In this document: positions 5,658 to 14,438 of the stretch, piece after piece | How positions within the stretch are numbered: position 1 is the first letter of the stretch | Layout: every line of letters begins with the position of its first letter | Source of the DNA: JBEKTY01 sp049515555 | GTDB lineage: Bacteria > Planctomycetota > Planctomycetia > Pirellulales > Thermoguttaceae | DNA length: 17,100 bases | NCBI GenBank assembly: GCA_049515555.1 | Contig: JBEKTY010000169.1 | Location: forward strand, 1 to 17,100 | Direction: 5' to 3' | Notes under the pieces: model-generated | Databases searched by the model: none | Seen by the model: only the letters and a program-made list of their open reading frames with translations | What the model was told of the DNA's origin: nothing | Position numbers and translations under genes: made by a program

Positions 5658-7952
5658 ATGGCTGAGATTACTGTTCGACGTGTTTCCACCCGCCGGCAGC
5701 GAAGAGACTTCCTGACGCTGCCCTGGACGTTGTACCGCGACGACCCGCATTGGATCCCGCCGCTGCGCGACACCCAGAAGGAGGGGGTGGGCTACCGGTC
5801 GAACCCGTTTTACGATCGGAACCGCATCCAGACTTTTGTGGCCTACCGCGACGGCCAGGCCTGTGGCCGCATCGGGGCGATCCTCAACTACGGGCACATC
5901 GAGCGCTATCAGGACCTGCGCGGTTTTTTCGGTTTTTTCGAGTCGGTTGAGGATCAGGCGGTGGCCGACGCCCTGTTCGACGCGGCCCGCGATTGGCTGG
6001 CCGGCCAGGGCATCTACAAGCTCCGCGGCCCGACCAATCCGTCGCTGAACTACGAGGTGGGGCTGTTGGTGGACGGGTTCGATTCGTCGCCCACGTTCAT
6101 GATGACCTACAACCCGCCGTATTACGCCCGGCTGTACGAGAGCTACGGTTTCCGCAAGGCGCAGGACCTGTACGCCTTCTGGGGCCACATCTCGATGCTG
6201 CCCAAGGTGGCCGACAAGCTGGCGCCCGTCGCCCAGCAGATCGTGGAGCGCTACAAGGCCTTGGTGCGGCCGCTGGATCCGTCGCGCTTCATCGAGGAGG
6301 TCAAGACCTTCCTCTCGATCTACAATCGCTCGCTGACCAACACCTGGGGCTTCGTGCCCATGTCCGATCGCGAGATGACGCACATTGCCAAGGGGCTGCA
6401 GCATCTGATCGTGCCCGAGCTGGCCATCTTGCTGGAGGTCGACGGGCGGCCGGTGGGGGCCACCTTCGGCCTGTTGGACTACAATCCGCGCATCAAGGAA
6501 ATCGACGGCCGGCTGTTCCCCTTCGGCTTCATCCATCTGCTCCGCAACAAGCGGCAGATCAAGCGGATCCGGCTGATCTCGACCAACGTGCTGCCCGAGT
6601 TCCAGTTGCACGGTCTGGGGATGGTGTTGCTGGCCGGCGTGGTTCCCAAGGCGCTGGAGTGGGGGATGGAGGAGGCGGAGTTCTCCTGGGTGCTGGAGTC
6701 GAACAATCTTTCCCGCGGCGCCTTGCAGAAGGGCGGGGCGAAGATCACGAAGACCTATCGGGTGTACGATCTGGAGGTGCCGCCGGCGGCCGGGGGCCGA
6801 TCGCGGGCGACCCTTCCCACCGGGCCCTTGGAGGTTCGCCCCGTGCAGTCTCGCCGCGACGTGGAGCAGTTCCTGCGCGTGCCCTGGCCGATCTACGCCC
6901 ACGACCCGCAGTGGGTGCCGCCGCTATTGCTGGACCAGAAGGAATTCCTCGATCGCCGCAAGCATCCGTTCTATAAGCACGGCGCGGCGGCGCAGTTCGT
7001 TGCCTGGCGGGGGAACACGGCCGTCGGACGGATCCTCGCCAGCGACGACCCCCGTTACAACCAGCAGCAGCAGACGAACCTCGGCTGCTTCGGCATGTTC
7101 GAGTCGATCGACGATCCGCCCACGGCGCACGCCCTGTTGGAGGCCGCCGCCGGCTGGCTTCGCCAGCGGGGCCGCTCGGCCATGCTTGGCCCCATCGACT
7201 ATTCGCTCAACTACCCCTGCGGCCTGCTGGTGGAGGGATTCCACACGCCGCCGCGGGTCATGGACAACCACAACCCGCCCTACTATGCCGCCTTGTTGGA
7301 GTCCTGGGGCCTGGCGAAGGCCAAGGACCTGTATAGCTGGTGGTTCACCGATCCGCTAGACATCGTGGCCAAGTGGCGGCCCCTGGCCGACCGCATCCAG
7401 CGCCGCGGCCGGCTCGTCATCCGGCCCTTCCGCAAGGCCGACTTCCACGCCGAGGTCTTGCGCTGCCAGGCGGTCTACAACCAGTCGATGCAGAACAACT
7501 GGGGCTTCGTCAGTCTCAGCGAGGCCGAGTTCCACTACATGTCCAAACGCCTGGCGGAATTGGCCGACCCCAACCTCGTGCTGCTGGCCGAGGTCGACGG
7601 CCAGCCGGTGGGCTTCTCGATCACCCTGCCCGACATCAACGAGGCCATCCGGCCGCTCGACGGGCGGCTGACGCGCTTCGGCCTGCCGATCAACCTCGTC
7701 CGCTTCCTCTACCGCCGGCGCCACATTCAGACGGGACGCATGATCGTGCTCGACGTGCTCGAAAAGTACCGCCGCCGCGGGGTCGCCGAGATGCTGATCC
7801 TCCGCACCCTGGACTACGCCAAGAACACGCTGGGCTTCACCGCCGCCGAGCTGGGCTGGACCTTGGAAGACAACACGGCCGTGAACCGTGTGATCGAGGC
7901 GGTGGGGGGCTGGCGGTACAAAGTCTACCGCATCTTCACGCGGGCGATCTAG
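5658..7952 (+). CDS. Tandem-duplicated GNAT-like protein
   Basis: The 764-residue protein is two homologous units, about 3-372 and 391-764, joined by a short Gly/Ala/Arg linker. Matching landmarks are LPWTLYRDDPHWIPPL/VPWPIYAHDPQWVPPL, LNYEVGLLVDGF/LNYPCGLLVEGF, YNPPYY (151-156)/HNPPYY (539-544), NTWGFV/NNWGFV, EVDGRPVG/EVDGQPVG and a C-terminal KTYRVY/YKVYRI. Each resembles the roughly 380-residue GNAT-fold proteins usually annotated as hypothetical or N-acetyltransferase. The acetyl-CoA loop is canonical in unit 2 (YRRRGVAEML, 704-713) but altered in unit 1 (EFQLHGLGMVL), so only one half may bind cofactor normally. No signal peptide or TM segment is seen. ATG 5658 is chosen because homology starts at once; the reading frame open further upstream runs through a palindromic repeat. 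Substrate is unknown. Confidence 0.85.
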   Translation: MAEITVRRVSTRRQRRDFLTLPWTLYRDDPHWIPPLRDTQKEGVGYRSNPFYDRNRIQTFVAYRDGQACGRIGAILNYGHIERYQDLRGFFGFFESVEDQAVADALFDAARDWLAGQGIYKLRGPTNPSLNYEVGLLVDGFDSSPTFMMTYNPPYYARLYESYGFRKAQDLYAFWGHISMLPKVADKLAPVAQQIVERYKALVRPLDPSRFIEEVKTFLSIYNRSLTNTWGFVPMSDREMTHIAKGLQHLIVPELAILLEVDGRPVGATFGLLDYNPRIKEIDGRLFPFGFIHLLRNKRQIKRIRLISTNVLPEFQLHGLGMVLLAGVVPKALEWGMEEAEFSWVLESNNLSRGALQKGGAKITKTYRVYDLEVPPAAGGRSRATLPTGPLEVRPVQSRRDVEQFLRVPWPIYAHDPQWVPPLLLDQKEFLDRRKHPFYKHGAAAQFVAWRGNTAVGRILASDDPRYNQQQQTNLGCFGMFESIDDPPTAHALLEAAAGWLRQRGRSAMLGPIDYSLNYPCGLLVEGFHTPPRVMDNHNPPYYAALLESWGLAKAKDLYSWWFTDPLDIVAKWRPLADRIQRRGRLVIRPFRKADFHAEVLRCQAVYNQSMQNNWGFVSLSEAEFHYMSKRLAELADPNLVLLAEVDGQPVGFSITLPDINEAIRPLDGRLTRFGLPINLVRFLYRRRHIQTGRMIVLDVLEKYRRRGVAEMLILRTLDYAKNTLGFTAAELGWTLEDNTAVNRVIEAVGGWRYKVYRIFTRAI

Positions 7953-7973
7953 CCTCCGCCGAGCCCCGCAGGA

Positions 7974-8107
7974 GTAGGGTGGGTCGAGCGCAGCGAGCCC
8001 CACCATTTTCGACGGACGACGGGAGACGGACGACGGACTGGAGTGCTTCCGTCCGTCGTCCGTCCTCCGTCGTGGTTCCGGTGGGGCTCGCTGCGCTCGA
8101 CCCACCT
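7974..8107. repeat. Composite nested repeat: REP arms around heptad arms
   Basis: Outer arms are the GGGTGGGTCGAGCGC-class unit at 7974-8006 and its inverted copy at 8080-8107, pairing over about 28 bases. The left outer arm is identical over 33 bases to 17053-17085. Nested inside are the heptad arms at 8011-8073. The element fills the gap between the convergent tandem-GNAT and RND genes, 21 bases after the former's stop codon. The right outer arm runs into the RND stop codon (8106-8108). A bidirectional terminator function is plausible for this position. Confidence 0.88.
8011..8073. repeat. Heptad inverted repeat D
   Basis: The left arm has four units at 8011-8038 (GACGGAC, GACGGGA, GACGGAC, GACGGAC). 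The right arm at 8051-8071 is GTCCGTC twice and CTCCGTC, followed by GT. Twenty-one of 23 positions pair (8016-8038 with 8051-8073). Rotated to the family phase the unit is CGACGGA, so this copy has CGA where most others have TGA and carries no stop codons. It is nested exactly between the two outer REP arms. Confidence 0.85.
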
Positions 8108-11100
8108 ACATATTACTGGCAAGGGCTTCTGGCCGGTCGCCAGCCGAGCCCCGCAGCACGAGGTAGCCCACGGGAATCAGCAGCCGCGTGAGCAGCATGT
8201 TGACCGTCAGGCCGCCGATCACGGCCACGGCCAGCGGCTGCTGCATCTGGGCCCCGGGTCCGAAGCCGAAGGCCAGCGGCAGCAGGCCGAAGATAGTCGT
8301 CAGGCTGGTCATGAGGATGGGTCGGAAGCGGGTGCGGCCGGCGCGGACCACCGCCTCGCCCAAGGGCAGCCCGCCGCGGTGCAGTTGCCCGATGTACTCG
8401 ATCAGCAGGATGCCGTTCTTCACGTCCAGGCCGATGAGCAGGATCGCGCCCATGAACGACGAGACGTTCAGCGGCGTGCCGGTGATCCACAGGGCCGCCA
8501 GGGCGCTGGCCAGCGAGACGGGCTGCGCCAGGAAGATCAACAGCGGCAGCGCCAGGCTGCGGAACTGGAATCCCAGCAGCAGAAACACCAGGGCCGAGGC
8601 CGCGATCATCACCGCCAGCAGGCTGGCGAACGATTCCTGCTGCGAACGGAAGTTGCCGGCCAGCTCCCAGCGGTAGCCGACCGGCATCGCCAGCCCGGCC
8701 AGCCGCGCTTGGAGCGGGCGGATGATGCTGCCCAGGTCGCGGTCGCCCAGCTCGGCCGTAACGGTTATCACCGGCTGCTGGTTCTCGCGATGGAGCTCGC
8801 TGGGGCTGCGGACCAGCTCGATGGCGGCCACCTGGCCCAGGGGGACGAAGCCCGGCGGTCCGCCGGCGGTCGGGCCCTTGCCGCCCGCCGCGGCCGGCAG
8901 GGCGATCGGCAGTTGCGCCAGCTCGTCGCGATCGTAGCGCACCCGGTCTGGATAACGCACGCGGATGGCGGTAATGCGGTCCTCCTCGGGCAGCGTGGCC
9001 GCCACCTGGCCGTACAGGGCCGCATTCACCTGGTTCTCCACGTCCTGCTCGGTCAGCCCGCAGCGGGCCAGGGCCACGCGCTCGGGGCGGACCACCAGGT
9101 CGGGATTGCCCAGTTGCACGTGGGTGTTGACCTCGATGGCGCCCGACTCCTCAACGAGCGTGCCCACCCGGGCGGCCAACTCGCGGAGCCGCGCGGCGTC
9201 GGGGCCGAAAACCTTGACCTCGATCGGGCTGCTGACCCCGCTCAGATCGTTGATCTGGTCGCGCACCAGGGGCACCAGCTCGACATTCGCCTCGGGCACC
9301 TTCTCGCCCAGCTCCTTGTCCAGGGCGTGGAGGATCGCCGGCATCGGCCGGCGCCGCTCGGGCGACCTCAGCCCGACCAGGATGTCGCCCCGCGACGACT
9401 GCGTGGCGAAGATGCCGTTCTCGGCCCCCGCGCGGCACAGGTAGCCCGACACGTCGGGCAGCCCGGCCAAGACCCGTTCCAGGCGGCGGGCGACGCGGCT
9501 GGTCTCGGCCAGCGAGGTGCCGGCGGGCAGGAAGTAGTCCACCACGAAGGCCCCTTCGTCCATGTCGGGCATGAAGCCCGTCTTGAGATGCTGGTACAGC
9601 CACCAGCCGGGCAAGACGGCCAGAATCGCGGCGGCCAGGGTGGCCCGCGGCCAGCGCAGCCCCAGCCGCAGCATGCGCTCGTAGTTGTCGGCGACCAGGG
9701 CGAACAGCCGGCCGCTGGGCGGCATCGCCCGCCGCGCCAGCAGCCGCGCGGCCAGCACCGGGACCACCGTCAGGCTGACGACCATCGACACCAGCAGGGC
9801 CACGCTGAGGGCCAGGCTCAGCGATTGGAAGAACTGCCCCACCACGCCGCGGACGAAGGCCAGGGGGACGAAGACCAGGATCGTGGTCAACGTGGAGCCG
9901 ATGACCGCCCCGCTGATCTCGCGACTGGCCCGATCCACGGCCGCGTCGCCCGTCTGGCCTTCGGCCAGGTGCCGGGCGATGTTCTCCACCACGACCACCG
10001 AATCGTCGATGATCAGGCCGATGGCCACGGCCAGGCCCCCCAGCGACATCAGGTTCGGCGTGTCGCCCGCCAGGCGCAGGAACAGGAAGCTGATCACCAG
10101 GCTCAGGGGGATGGAAAGGGCCGTTAGCAGCGTGGCCCGCAGGCTCTTCAGGAACAGCAGCAAGACGAGCACGCTGAAGGCCCCGCCCACGAGCATGGCG
10201 TCGCGGACGTTGGCGATGGCGGTCCGCACCAGCAGTGCCTGGTCGTAGACGGGCACGATGCGGATGCCGGGCGGGGCCGCCCGCTGGGCCTCGGCCAGCA
10301 CGCCGCGGAGCCGATCGGAGATGCCCAGGGCGTTGCCGCCCAGCCGGCGGAAGACCTCGACCGCCACCACGTTTTGCCCGCCCGAGCGAATGGACATCGT
10401 GCGGTCCTGGTGCGAGATCACCACCCGCCCCAGGTCGGCCAGGCGGACCGCCTGCCCGTTGGACCAGGCGATGACCACCCGTTCCAGGTCGGCCGGATCG
10501 GCCGCCTGGCTATCGACGAGCACTTGGTATTGCAAGGTTCCGCGATCCAGGCGGCCGACCGCCCGCAGGCGGTGCTCGCGGCCCAGCCGGTCGGCCACCT
10601 CCGAGAGCGACAGCCCGGCGGCCACCAGGCGGCGGGGCTCGACCTCGACCAGGATCTCGCGGACGTCGCCCCCCTGCACGATCACGTACGACACGTCTTC
10701 CAGGCGGCTGATCCGCGGCCGCAGATCGTAATAGGCGTAGTCGTGCAAGGCCGCCGGATTGCGGCCCCCCATCACCACGAAGGAGATGATCGGATAGATC
10801 GAGGGCGTTTGCCGCTCGATGAGCGTCGAAGTGCCTGCCGGGAACTGCGAGCTTATGTCGGCGATCTTGGCCCGCACGTCGTTGAGGGCCTGGACCATGT
10901 TGCTGCCGGGCGCGAACTCGACGTCCAGCTCGGCGGCGCCGCGGATGGTCTTCGAGCGGACCCAGCGGACGCCCGCCACGGGCCCCACCGCCTCTTCGAT
11001 CGGCCGCGTGACGCCCACCTCCACGGTCCGCACGGCCAGGCCCGGCGACTGCGCGACGATCATGATCCGCGGAAAGGCGACCTCGGGATATATCCCGCTG

Positions 11101-11255
11101 GGCATCCGCAGCATGGCGTTCGCGCCGAAGACGGCCAGCAGGGCCGTCGACAGGAGGATCAGGCCGAAGTACGGCCGGACGGCGGCCACCAGGTTCACGC
11201 CGCGGCCCGGCGACGGCGGCGGCCGCACAACGGGAGCGGCGTCGGGGGCCATCAT
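8106..11255 (-). CDS. RND efflux pump permease (HAE-like)
   Basis: This 1049-residue inner-membrane proton antiporter has normal length for the family. After a short cytoplasmic tail come TM1 (about 30-48), the first periplasmic domain, TM2-6 (about 353-500), a second periplasmic domain, and TM8-12. TM4 reads GLIIDDSVVVVENI with the proton-relay pair D417-D418, and TM10 reads GLDVKNGILLIEY with the lysine at about 946. These match multidrug (HAE) pumps better than heavy-metal (HME) pumps, although the exported substrate is unknown. The ATG overlaps the adaptor's TGA as ATGA, so translation is coupled. A second ATG (11252) follows directly. The stop codon TAG falls at the end of the right arm of the composite repeat. 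Confidence 0.94.
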   Translation of the reverse strand: MMAPDAAPVVRPPPSPGRGVNLVAAVRPYFGLILLSTALLAVFGANAMLRMPSGIYPEVAFPRIMIVAQSPGLAVRTVEVGVTRPIEEAVGPVAGVRWVRSKTIRGAAELDVEFAPGSNMVQALNDVRAKIADISSQFPAGTSTLIERQTPSIYPIISFVVMGGRNPAALHDYAYYDLRPRISRLEDVSYVIVQGGDVREILVEVEPRRLVAAGLSLSEVADRLGREHRLRAVGRLDRGTLQYQVLVDSQAADPADLERVVIAWSNGQAVRLADLGRVVISHQDRTMSIRSGGQNVVAVEVFRRLGGNALGISDRLRGVLAEAQRAAPPGIRIVPVYDQALLVRTAIANVRDAMLVGGAFSVLVLLLFLKSLRATLLTALSIPLSLVISFLFLRLAGDTPNLMSLGGLAVAIGLIIDDSVVVVENIARHLAEGQTGDAAVDRASREISGAVIGSTLTTILVFVPLAFVRGVVGQFFQSLSLALSVALLVSMVVSLTVVPVLAARLLARRAMPPSGRLFALVADNYERMLRLGLRWPRATLAAAILAVLPGWWLYQHLKTGFMPDMDEGAFVVDYFLPAGTSLAETSRVARRLERVLAGLPDVSGYLCRAGAENGIFATQSSRGDILVGLRSPERRRPMPAILHALDKELGEKVPEANVELVPLVRDQINDLSGVSSPIEVKVFGPDAARLRELAARVGTLVEESGAIEVNTHVQLGNPDLVVRPERVALARCGLTEQDVENQVNAALYGQVAATLPEEDRITAIRVRYPDRVRYDRDELAQLPIALPAAAGGKGPTAGGPPGFVPLGQVAAIELVRSPSELHRENQQPVITVTAELGDRDLGSIIRPLQARLAGLAMPVGYRWELAGNFRSQQESFASLLAVMIAASALVFLLLGFQFRSLALPLLIFLAQPVSLASALAALWITGTPLNVSSFMGAILLIGLDVKNGILLIEYIGQLHRGGLPLGEAVVRAGRTRFRPILMTSLTTIFGLLPLAFGFGPGAQMQQPLAVAVIGGLTVNMLLTRLLIPVGYLVLRGSAGDRPEALASNM

Positions 11256-12646
11256 GGCCGCTTCTCCGCGGCCGTTTCGCCGCCCGGGCTGGACCCCGGC
11301 TCGCCGGCCGGCCCGGCCGCCACGGCGACCTTTGTTCCCTCGGGCAAATTATAACCGCCCTCGACAACGACCGGCTCGCCCGCTCTCAAATCGCTGCCGC
11401 TGACCTCGACCCAGCGGCGATCAGCCAGGCCGATCGCGGGGTGCAGAACGACGATCTTTCCTTCCCGGAGCACGCTCACCAGCGGCCCTTCGCCCAGGTC
11501 GTGCACCGCCGCGACCGGCACGGCCAACACTTCCTTTCGGCCCACGGTAATCGAAACCGAAACGACTTGGCCCAGGGTGAGCTGCCGCTGGGCATTATCT
11601 ACCAGCACGCGTACCGGCAGGCTGCCGGTCTGCGGATCGGCGGCACTGCCGACGAAGATCACCGTGCCGCTGGTTTCCGCGGCCGGGGACTGCGGGCGAT
11701 TTTCGTCCGACGAAAATGGGACTGTCCCCTTCTTTCGATCGCCACCGATCGTAGCTTCTGAGGGTGAATCACCTTGCCGGATGCGGGCCGCCTGCCCTCG
11801 GCGGACCCGCTGGGCCTCCGGCACGGAAAGCCACAGGATCACGTGGAGCTGTTTCGAGTCGAGCACCTGGCCCACCAGGCTGCCCACGGAGAGCGTCTGG
11901 CCGAGCTGGCAGCTCAAGCTGTCCAAAACGCCGTCGATCGGCGAGCGGATCGCAAGCTGCTTGAGTTGGGCCGCGGCGGTGGCCGTGGCCGCGGTGGTCG
12001 CGGCGATCCGCGACTTGGCCTCTTCGATGGCTTGCGGCCGTGGCCGGAGCATCAGCGTCTCGTACTGGGCCCGGGCCGTCTTCAATTGCAACTCGGCCTG
12101 CTCGTGGGTCACCTCGGCCTCGTACATGGCCGTTTCCGGAACCTCGTTCCGCTGGCGCAAGGGGCGGAGATGCTCGACCGTCGAGCGCGACTTGTCCACC
12201 GTCAGCCGGGCCTGCTCGATGGCCAGCTTGGCGGCGTTCTGCTCCTCGGGCCGCGGCAGCGACTCCAACAGCCGCAGGGCCGCCAGTTGGGCCTCGACGG
12301 CGGCCTTCTTCTCTTCCAGGTTGGCCTGGGCCACGGCCGGGTCGAATTGCACGATGATCTGCCCGGCCTTGACCGCGTCGCCCGGCTGGGCCAGCAGGCC
12401 CACCACCCGGCCCTCGACCGCCGCCGTCAGCAGTGCAAGGTGCTGCGGCAGGGCCTCGCACCGCCCCAGCCCGGCCACCGACTCGCCGATGGTTCGCTGC
12501 TCGGCCGGCTCGACCCGGACGGCCACCTGCGGCGGCCGGTCATCGGCATCGGCCGCTTCTTTGGCCTCTCCCTGTTCCCCGCGGTGCCCACAGCCGCCCG
12601 CGGTCAGCAGGAGCAGCATCAGGAGCCAGCGGCGGTGTGCGTTCAT
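11252..12646 (-). CDS. RND periplasmic adaptor (HlyD/MFP family), lipoprotein
   Basis: This 464-residue adaptor should connect the RND pump with an outer-membrane factor. It begins with a lipoprotein-type signal (LLMLLLLTAGGC, C19 the likely lipidated residue). Then come the first lipoyl half (about 70-100, VEGRVVGLLAQPGDAVKAGQ), a long alpha-hairpin (about 105-225), the second lipoyl half (IRSPIDGVLDSL, 233-244), a beta-barrel and a membrane-proximal domain. Residues about 293-322 (containing KKGTVPFSSDENR) interrupt the beta-barrel between RVRRGQAARIR and GTVIFVGSAADPQTG and coincide with a palindromic repeat in the DNA. The pump gene follows with a 4-base overlap; the TolC-like gene is divergent. 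Substrate is not predictable. Confidence 0.92.
   Translation of the reverse strand: MNAHRRWLLMLLLLTAGGCGHRGEQGEAKEAADADDRPPQVAVRVEPAEQRTIGESVAGLGRCEALPQHLALLTAAVEGRVVGLLAQPGDAVKAGQIIVQFDPAVAQANLEEKKAAVEAQLAALRLLESLPRPEEQNAAKLAIEQARLTVDKSRSTVEHLRPLRQRNEVPETAMYEAEVTHEQAELQLKTARAQYETLMLRPRPQAIEEAKSRIAATTAATATAAAQLKQLAIRSPIDGVLDSLSCQLGQTLSVGSLVGQVLDSKQLHVILWLSVPEAQRVRRGQAARIRQGDSPSEATIGGDRKKGTVPFSSDENRPQSPAAETSGTVIFVGSAADPQTGSLPVRVLVDNAQRQLTLGQVVSVSITVGRKEVLAVPVAAVHDLGEGPLVSVLREGKIVVLHPAIGLADRRWVEVSGSDLRAGEPVVVEGGYNLPEGTKVAVAAGPAGEPGSSPGGETAAEKRP
11685..11770. repeat. Palindromic repeat inserted in frame within the adaptor gene
   Basis: The core stem is ATTTTCGT (11699-11706) with ACGAAAAT (11710-11717) and a 3-base loop. 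GGGGAC (11685-11690) with GTCCCC (11724-11729) forms an outer stem. Further small palindromes follow: GGGACTGTCCC (11718-11728) and CGATC...GATCG near 11737-11751. On the coding strand this reads AAGGGGACAGTCCC, a phrase close to GGGGACAGGTCC at 482-493. The segment codes for residues about 293-322 of the adaptor with no frame disruption. Similar GTVPFSSDEN-like peptides are, from memory, scattered in planctomycete proteins; this was not checked. Confidence 0.6.
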
Positions 12647-12828
12647 GGCGGCGTTAGTCCGTAGTTCGGCCCGACGTGGCAGCCAAAGGGGGCGGGCCGC
12701 GGGCCGTAAATTCTACCCTATTTCCCTAGCTTGGGCCGTCCCGCACAAATCTTATCGAATACGCCAATTATGCCGATTCTAACCGAAAGGACGACTGAAA
12801 CGCCAGTGACGGCAATTGAGTGACCACG
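12647..12828. promoter_or_regulatory. Divergent promoter region of the efflux genes
   Basis: This gap separates the start codons of the adaptor (minus) and the TolC-like gene (plus), so both promoters must lie here or within the genes. On the minus strand TAGAAT (complement of 12711-12716) is a -10-like box. On the plus strand TTGGGC (12731-12736) and TATCGA (12753-12758) are spaced 16 bases apart. It is the most AT-rich stretch of this region. No clear operator palindrome was found and no regulator gene is adjacent. Confidence 0.35.
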
Positions 12829-14286
12829 ATGCGGCTGGGCCGAATTCTCTCGCTTGCGATCGTGTTGGCGGCGGGTGGCGCCGGCGGCTCGCCCGCCTTT
12901 GGGCAGGGCCCTGACGCAGCACCGTTGCCGCCCGTCGCTCCTGGCCCCCCGCTGCACGTCGACCAAAACGGCACTGGGCGACCGTGGGAAGTAATCCAGC
13001 GCCCGGGAACCGCTTCCTTGAACCCGGCGGTGGCCCCGCAGCCGCCTGGACCTATGCAGGTCGATCTGGAGACCGCGCTGCAATTGACCCTGCAATGCAA
13101 TCCGGGCCTGGTGGCCATGCGGGAGAACCTGTGCGTATCGGCCGAGGCCATCGAGGTGGCCAAGCGCTTTCCCGCCAGCCTCAATCCCACGGTCTCCTTC
13201 CAAGAGTCGCCCTGGGTCTTCCAGCGTGAGCCGGGCGGCGGAGTTGCGCGGCTGCACGACATGGTGGTGCTCATGTGGCAGCAGCCCATCGAGCTGGGCC
13301 ACCGGCGTCAGTTTCGCACGCAAATGGCCGAGGCCGCCTACTGTCAGACGCGGTGGAGCGTGTTGCAGGCGGAGCTGACGGCCCTGGTCCAGACCTACCG
13401 GCTGCACCAGACGGCCCTGTATCGCGGCCAGCGGCTGGGGGTGGCCCAGCGGCTGGTCGAGTTCAACGAGCGGCTGGTGCAGTCGTTGCGGCGGCAATTG
13501 GAGGCGAACCAGGTGCCGGCGGCCGACGTGATCATGGCCGAGGTCGAGAGCCAAACCACGGCCCAACTGCGGGAGGCGGTGCGGCTGGAATACGCCGCCG
13601 CGGTGGCCGAGCTGCGCGGGCAGATGGGCCTGCCGCAATACGCGGCCTCGGCCCAGCCCGCTGGCCCGCTGGAAGTGCCCCGCGACGATTTCTCCGGCCG
13701 CGCCGAGGCCCTGGTGGAGATAGCCCTGGCGGCCCGGCCGGAAGTCCGCACCGCGACGGCGGCGGTGGCCAATTCCCGGGCCGCACTGGGCCTGGCCCGC
13801 GCCGATCGCATCCCCGTGCCCTCCATCGGCCCGGCCTACGAGCAGAACGAGACCGGGGCCAGCTTCTACGGCATCGCCATCACCAGCCCCATCCCCGTGC
13901 TCAATCTGGGCCAGACGCTGGTCCGCCAGCGCGAGGCCGAGTACCACCGCGATTGCATCGCCCTGGAGCAGAGCCGGCGGCAGGTGGAAGCCCAGGTCCG
14001 CTCCGTGCTGACCAAGTGGAGTCAGGCCCTCGAGTCGGCCGCTCAAACCCGGGCCCGCTCCGAGCCCATCCGGGTGCAGGCCGAGCGGATGGAGCGGCTG
14101 TACGAAGCCGGGCGGGCCGATCTGGTCAAACTACTCCAGGTCCGCGGCCGGCGGATCGAGGCCGAAAACGCCCAATGGGACGCCATCTGGCAGACCACCC
14201 AGGCCTACGCCGAGGTGCTCATGACCCTGGGCGCCACGCCGCTGTTGGCATCGCTGCCGGAACATGCGGACAGCGAGTCCCGATAG
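12829..14286 (+). CDS. TolC-family outer-membrane efflux protein
   Basis: This 485-residue protein has a cleavable signal peptide (about 1-26, LSLAIVLAAGGAGGSPAFG) and a proline-rich linker. Two structural repeats of the outer-membrane efflux family follow, about 76-270 and 290-470. The repeats begin with the recognisable LETALQLTLQCNPGLVAM and LVEIALAARPEVRTA. The long helices rich in Ala, Arg and Glu fit the periplasmic alpha-barrel. It would form the outer-membrane channel of the pump encoded divergently at 8106-12646. ATG 12829 is preferred because it starts the signal peptide; an in-frame GTG lies 9 bases upstream. The ribosome-binding site is weak (TTGAG). The lipobox cysteine of some family members is absent. 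Confidence 0.92.
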   Translation: MRLGRILSLAIVLAAGGAGGSPAFGQGPDAAPLPPVAPGPPLHVDQNGTGRPWEVIQRPGTASLNPAVAPQPPGPMQVDLETALQLTLQCNPGLVAMRENLCVSAEAIEVAKRFPASLNPTVSFQESPWVFQREPGGGVARLHDMVVLMWQQPIELGHRRQFRTQMAEAAYCQTRWSVLQAELTALVQTYRLHQTALYRGQRLGVAQRLVEFNERLVQSLRRQLEANQVPAADVIMAEVESQTTAQLREAVRLEYAAAVAELRGQMGLPQYAASAQPAGPLEVPRDDFSGRAEALVEIALAARPEVRTATAAVANSRAALGLARADRIPVPSIGPAYEQNETGASFYGIAITSPIPVLNLGQTLVRQREAEYHRDCIALEQSRRQVEAQVRSVLTKWSQALESAAQTRARSEPIRVQAERMERLYEAGRADLVKLLQVRGRRIEAENAQWDAIWQTTQAYAEVLMTLGATPLLASLPEHADSESR

Positions 14287-14438
14287 CTTGCCTATCCGCG
14301 GCGCGCTAACAGCAGCGAGCCCACCGAGCTCATCTCGGCGGGGTCGGTGCGCCCGGTGGCGGGCTGGACCGCCGCCGTGCGATGCAACATAATGACCCGA
14401 TCTGCCTGTCACCTTTCCCGGATTCAGGAGGCGTACTG

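Noticed and set aside
5604..6902. 432-codon open frame on the minus strand
   Set aside because: It is antisense to the tandem-GNAT gene, whose two halves match each other at the protein level; the antisense product shows no such signal.
8043..10127. 694-codon open frame on the plus strand
   Set aside because: It is antisense to the RND pump, very rich in Gln, Arg and His, and has no domain; it starts in the composite repeat.
12718..14046. 442-codon open frame on the minus strand
   Set aside because: It is antisense to the TolC-family gene, with no recognisable domain or start signal.
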